NCBI GenBank assembly: GCA_038380435.1
Contig: JAWZYU010000020.1
Coordinates: forward strand, 42,378,307 to 42,442,306
Direction: 5' to 3'
DNA length: 64,000 bases
Source: Ryuthela nishihirai
Taxonomy: Eukaryota; Arthropoda; Arachnida; Araneae; Heptathelidae
Of the stretch, positions 60,186 through 64,000 are shown one piece after another. Both the position numbers and the translations under genes were made by a program. Positions within the stretch are counted from its first letter, which is position 1, and each line of letters opens with the position of its first letter. Under the pieces are notes generated by a model that made no database searches, was not told the origin of the DNA, and worked only from the letters and a program-made list of their open reading frames with translations.

Positions 60186-60506
60186 CAATGTTGTGATATA
60201 TGTGATATATGAAAATAAAAGACATTATATAAGAACATATAAATAGCAATAAAAGAAATTATAAGGTATGGTGTAAGAAATACACGATGTGTTATTAAAA
60301 GCTTTTTGCATGAGATATAAGACGGGATAAAACAAAATACATGACGAATATAATAAAATGTAAGGCGGAATAAAAAAAAAATGCACGTTATAATAATATT
60401 ATTAGATGAGATATAACTTGGGATATAAAAAAAAAGTAAGAAGGGATATAACAAAACCTGAGAAGGGATATAACAGAATCTAAGAAAGGATAAGGAAATA
60501 TAAGGT

Positions 60507-60895
60507 TGTTGGGTTGGGTTGTTTTACCTCTGAGCGGCACTTTTTTGCACACCATGGGCTAAATGGCCAGGTCACATGGACCCCGAAGGCTCAGAGAAGG
60601 TTGGGGGAGGTGACCCACTGGAACAGCTGTTGGGAGACAGATGGTAGCCTCCCGTCAATGCCATCCAGCGTGTCCTTTAACGTGCACAGGGTATGGCTCT
60701 CCTGCACACGGGGCCACGGCTTAACGTCCCATCCGACGGACGGCGGCCTTTCCAAGCCCATCGGTGTCCCCTACTGACCGTGGGCAGGGCGGGGAATTTT
60801 GCAGAGATAAATCTCACGCTGACACAGCTGGAACTCGAACCTGGGAACTACAGATTACGAGCCTGGCGCGCTACCGACTGAGCCACCCCCGACCC
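60507..60895 (-). mobile_element. S1 SINE, full length
   Basis: Complete, low divergence. AGGAAATATAAGGT is exact at 60493-60506 and 60896-60909. Confidence 0.97.
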
Positions 60896-61167
60896 AGGAA
60901 ATATAAGGTAGAGTATAATAAAACACAAGAGGAGATATGGCAAAATAAGAAGATTGTTATAAGAATATTATTAAATAGTATATCAATAAATGTAAGATGG
61001 GACATAATATAAAAATACGAGAAATATAAGAGAATGTATAAAGGGATATCAAAAAAACACATAATAAGATAAGAAAACATATAACGGGATATAAGAAAAT
61101 AGATAATGCGATTCAAGAAAACAGTTAATGGGGATAAAGGAAAATATATAACGGATTTATAGAAATA

Positions 61168-61251
61168 TACAGTCGTATCAGAATAATATGACCCTACCTA
61201 ATAATGGGAATGGGGGGGGGGATGTCATATTATTTTGATACGACTGTGTAC
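61168..61251. mobile_element. Very short MITE (~80 bp)
   Basis: Ends TACAGTCGTATCAGAATAAT and, reversed, ACAGTCGTATCAAAATAATA, separated by about 32 bp that includes a G-run. GTCATATTATTTTGATAC is close to a segment at the start of part B in 16.7-17.5 and 52.3-52.7 kb, suggesting a shared parent. Confidence 0.85.
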
Positions 61252-61857
61252 GTATTGGGAGTTGGGAAAATATATAATGGATTATGATAAAATATGGAAT
61301 ATAATATAATAAGATATAAAACAGGGTATAGTAAAATCTTGATATAAGAAAATAAGAAAGGTGTTATAACAATATTATTAAAAGGTTATATAATTATATA
61401 TAAAATGAGGCGTATTATAATATAAAATGGTACATTAAACGTAACACGCGATACAATAAAATACAAGTCGAGATAAAAAAAAATGCAAAATAAAAGACGC
61501 AACAAAATGCAAAGCCATGAAAATAATAAAACTATTTTTCGACGAGTTGAAACAAAATGATATTCAAATAGCTTTAAAGTAATATGATTGGTTATAATAT
61601 TAAAGCAGTCTTGAATAACGTTTAGTTAGAAATTTCGGAAGCAGTGGCTTAGAAGTCGACCTGGCCAATTCACCTGTTTCGAACTATTGATATATGTAAC
61701 ATTCAATTAAAAAAGTATCAGAGTAATATGAAAAAAATGTTGAAATGGCTGTGAATATCAGAATTGTTATAATATAATCTTATGGCATTTAACACTATGG
61801 TCTGTTTCGCAATCATATCATATAACAGAGTTCCCCAAACTTTATATAGCTGTTAGT

Positions 61858-62480
61858 TAATAAATTAGGTAATAATTTTAAAAAAGGGGAAAAGTATTAT
61901 GTATTCAAATGCAGTTTGTTAATACTTTTACCAAATAACGTTTTTTAATGTTTAAAATATTAGTATGTTACATAGTTAAATTAATATTTGCCACACGTTT
62001 AGGGGCGGGGGTGGCTCAGTCAGCAGCGCGCCAGGCTCGTAATCTGTAGTTCCCAGGTTCGAGTTCCAGCGTTGAGATTTATCTTCGGAGAATTCCCCAC
62101 CCTGCCCACAGTCAGTAAGGGATACCGATGGGCTTGGAAAGGTCGCCGTCCGTTGGGTGGGACGTTAAGCCGTGGCCCCGTGTGCGGGAGAGAGCCATAC
62201 CCTGTTAACGTTAAAGAACACGCTTGATGGCCTTGACGGGAGGCTACCATCTGTCTCCCAACAGCTGTTTCAGTGGGTCCCCTCCCCCAACCTTCTATGG
62301 GCCTTCGGGGTCTCTGTGACCTGACCATTTAGCCACATTATTTGTGCAAAAAAGTGTCGCTCAGAGGTAAAAGACCCAAACCAAAGCCATACTTTAAATT
62401 TAGTTATGATACTCATAAAATTTAGTTATGATACTCAGTTAGGGGAAGAAATCTCACGCACACTTGTGACTCGAATCTGG
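61858..62480. repeat. Dispersed repeat C, copy 2, split by S1
   Basis: Matches 58441-58700 on both sides of the S1 at 62002-62385. The word AAATTTAGTTATGATACTCA is duplicated in tandem (about 62395-62445), unlike copy 1. Confidence 0.75.
62002..62385 (+). mobile_element. S1 SINE inside repeat C
   Basis: Near complete with the same ~12-bp loss after the B box as 37704-38075 (GAGTTCCAGCGTTGAG), which suggests an S1 subfamily. GCCACACGTTTA (61990-62001) and GCCATACTTTA (62386-62396) form an imperfect duplication. Confidence 0.93.
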
Positions 62481-62942
62481 AAGCATAAATACTTATATTG
62501 TTGTTCTTTCAGCACTTTATTTTCGGCCCAAAATCATAAACGGATATAAAAAATGATTAAAAAAAGGAGGAATAAATTTTTCCTATTTCATCTTATAACA
62601 ATAAATCATTTATTATGTGTGCACTTTATAGATTTTTAATAACCAAGAAGAAACTATGAAATGTGGAGTAGGAACCAGTTGTCTCTTGCGTCATTCGTGA
62701 ATGTTACGCAATAATAATAGGATCATGTGATTATTTATGTATTTTCTAAGGAAAAGTACTGAGTCCCGGAAAACGATAACATATATTATGTCGCGGCCCG
62801 AAAATATATCATTGTTGCACAATCAATGTAAGTTTGTTTTTATAAATTATCTATTTATTACATAACAGTGACGATGCCATGAAAATTGTTACATTTCTCA
62901 GAATCAAATTACCAATCTCTGTTATTGTTTAAAATCATTTTT
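62481..62942. other. Unassigned AT-rich sequence
   Basis: No repeat or coding similarity recognised. Confidence 0.4.
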
Positions 62943-62954
62943 ACCGATTTGGAG

Positions 62955-63329
62955 GGGCGGGGGTGGCTCAGTCGGTAGCGCGCCAGGCTCGTAATCTGTA
63001 GTTCCCAGGTTCGAGTCCCAGCTGGGTCAGCGTTGAGATTTATCTCCGCAAACTTCCCCGTCCTGCCCACGGCCAGTAGGGGACACCGATGTGCTTGGAA
63101 AGGCCGCCGTCCGTCGGATGGGACGTTAAGCCGTGGCCCCGTGTGCGGGAGAGCCATACCCTGTGCACGTTAAAGAACACGCTGGATGGCCTTGACGGGA
63201 GGCTACCATCTGTCTCCCTGTTCCAGTGGGTCCCCTCCCCCAACCTTCTCTGAGCCTTCGGGGTCCATGTGACCTGGCCATTTAGCCCATGGTGTGCAAA
63301 AAAGTGCCGCTCAGAGGTAAAACAACCCA
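62955..63329 (+). mobile_element. S1 SINE, near full length
   Basis: Low divergence. A ~9-bp loss at CTGTCTCCCTGTTCC removes AACAGC and neighbours. ACCGATTTGGAG is exact at 62943-62954 and 63330-63341. Confidence 0.97.
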
Positions 63330-63341
63330 ACCGATTTGGAG

Positions 63342-64000
63342 CCGTCAAACAAAAGACATATTAAACATGAACAAAAAAAACAAACTTCTTTTCATCGTGT
63401 CTCACAACTAGTGATCATTTTACAACTCTTTTTGCTTAAACATAAAAAAAAAAACCTCCGCCAAAACTGAATTTGAGAAAACACGCTCCTGGTTTCGTAA
63501 TTAGATCACTCACGATCTCAGCCCAGAAAACTCATTGGTGACACACAAAATGCAACACGAACTTTTGTTTTGCATCAATTCAGCCCCCTTTCAAGCAAGC
63601 GCCAGCCCCATCCCTCTTGATGATATGTTCTAGAAAAAAATAAGAAAAAAAAAATTCTCATGCGCCGCATGCGTCACCGTCGCAGCAGGAAAGGTAAAAG
63701 TTGCCAGATTACCAGGATGTCATGTAACACGAGGTGCAGAGAGGCGGTGGAGTGGCAAGTGTGTGTGCGGTGGGGGGGGGGGAGGAGTTGTGAGGGAAAG
63801 GAAACCCTGACAAATGATACCCCTACTCGAGATAATCAGCGAGATAATCTATCATGGGTTTGCCCCGAAGATCGGACACTGACGAGTGAAGAACAAGATA
63901 TTTCTTGCGTAATGTTATCCTTCGCTCCTCATCTCTCACTTGATATCCCTCTAAACTGGGGGCTGTCAAGAGGAGCGTGACGAACGGTAAATCTTCACTC
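63342..64000. other. Unassigned sequence, GC-richer at the end
   Basis: From about 63660 composition becomes more GC-rich with a G-run near 63772-63782. A 106-codon plus frame (63660-63980) starting MRRMRHRRSRKG has no recognisable domain. It could belong to something beyond the window edge. Confidence 0.35.

Larger units (their letters stand above)
60190..61560. repeat. Degenerate purine-rich GGATATAA-type repeat
   Basis: Words such as GGGATATAACA, GAGATATAAG, GGATAAAACAAAATAC and GAAATATAAGG recur every ~20-35 bp over about 1 kb, on one strand only. Periodicity is irregular, so it is an eroded minisatellite or low-complexity tract. S1 (60507-60895) and a MITE (about 61168-61251) are inserted. 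Confidence 0.7.

Noticed and set aside
17885..63348. Many similar 60-120-codon frames with proteins such as [18 protein letters not shown]
   Set aside because: All are S1 SINE bodies read in one frame on either strand. S1 is an RNA-polymerase-III-type repeat, and frames break wherever copies have indels.
63660..63980. 106-codon Arg-rich frame as a gene
   Set aside because: No domain, start context or splice signals, and it lies at the window edge in locally GC-rich DNA. Reported only as unassigned.

Overview
This is a eukaryotic nuclear window made almost entirely of repeats, with no intact host gene I can support. The evidence is a nucleosome-length satellite array, tRNA-derived SINEs with target-site duplications, a decayed endonuclease/reverse-transcriptase LINE, and TA- and 8-bp-flanked DNA transposons. 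Outside the GC-rich SINE bodies the sequence is AT-rich. The repeat mix would suit an arthropod, perhaps a chelicerate, but nothing here fixes the lineage and I hold that loosely.

Layout. Positions 1-15424 are one uninterrupted head-to-tail satellite of about 92 monomers of roughly 162-167 bp, continuing beyond the left edge. Nearly every monomer carries the 16-bp dyad CCTCTTGAAGAAGAGG. Multi-monomer blocks are duplicated inside the array, the clearest being two near-identical blocks of more than 3.2 kb offset by 3482-3484 bp (21 monomers). The array ends in a perfect 54-bp palindrome (15371-15424), a truncated SINE and scrambled partial monomers (to about 15766).

From about 15.8 kb to the end the window is a transposon graveyard. 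The commonest element is a ~385-bp tRNA-derived SINE, called S1 here: 27 copies, 13 plus and 14 minus, about one per 1.8 kb and about a fifth of this part. Most have 7-14 bp target-site duplications. Its 3' tail is made of CCCAA-type units instead of poly(A). A second tRNA-derived SINE, S2 (187 bp when complete, 44243-44429), has nine copies or fragments, and an S3 tRNA-like sequence occurs near 18.8-19.0 kb. A minus-strand LINE (27404 to about 31 kb) keeps apurinic-endonuclease and reverse-transcriptase motifs but is broken by four frameshifts and at least two stop codons; a 3' fragment of the same family lies at 25640-26110. DNA-transposon remains include a composite palindromic TA-flanked element found twice (16667-17476 and 52262-52744), a ~750-bp foldback element (24086-24854), hAT-like elements with GATCTAG ends (one with the 8-bp duplication ATTGCAAT), small MITE-like palindromes, and a Tc1-like transposase N-terminal fragment (42117-42339). 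Minisatellites with units of 67, 32, 64 and 54 bp and several dispersed low-copy repeats fill other stretches.

The elements interact by nesting, which gives a relative order of insertion: S1 lies inside older S1, S2 and hAT-like elements, and around 46.1-47.3 kb three S1 copies are stacked, with one target word now present three times. The long array has no S1 at all, in sharp contrast to its flank. Short open reading frames in the window are mostly by-products of repeats read in one frame.
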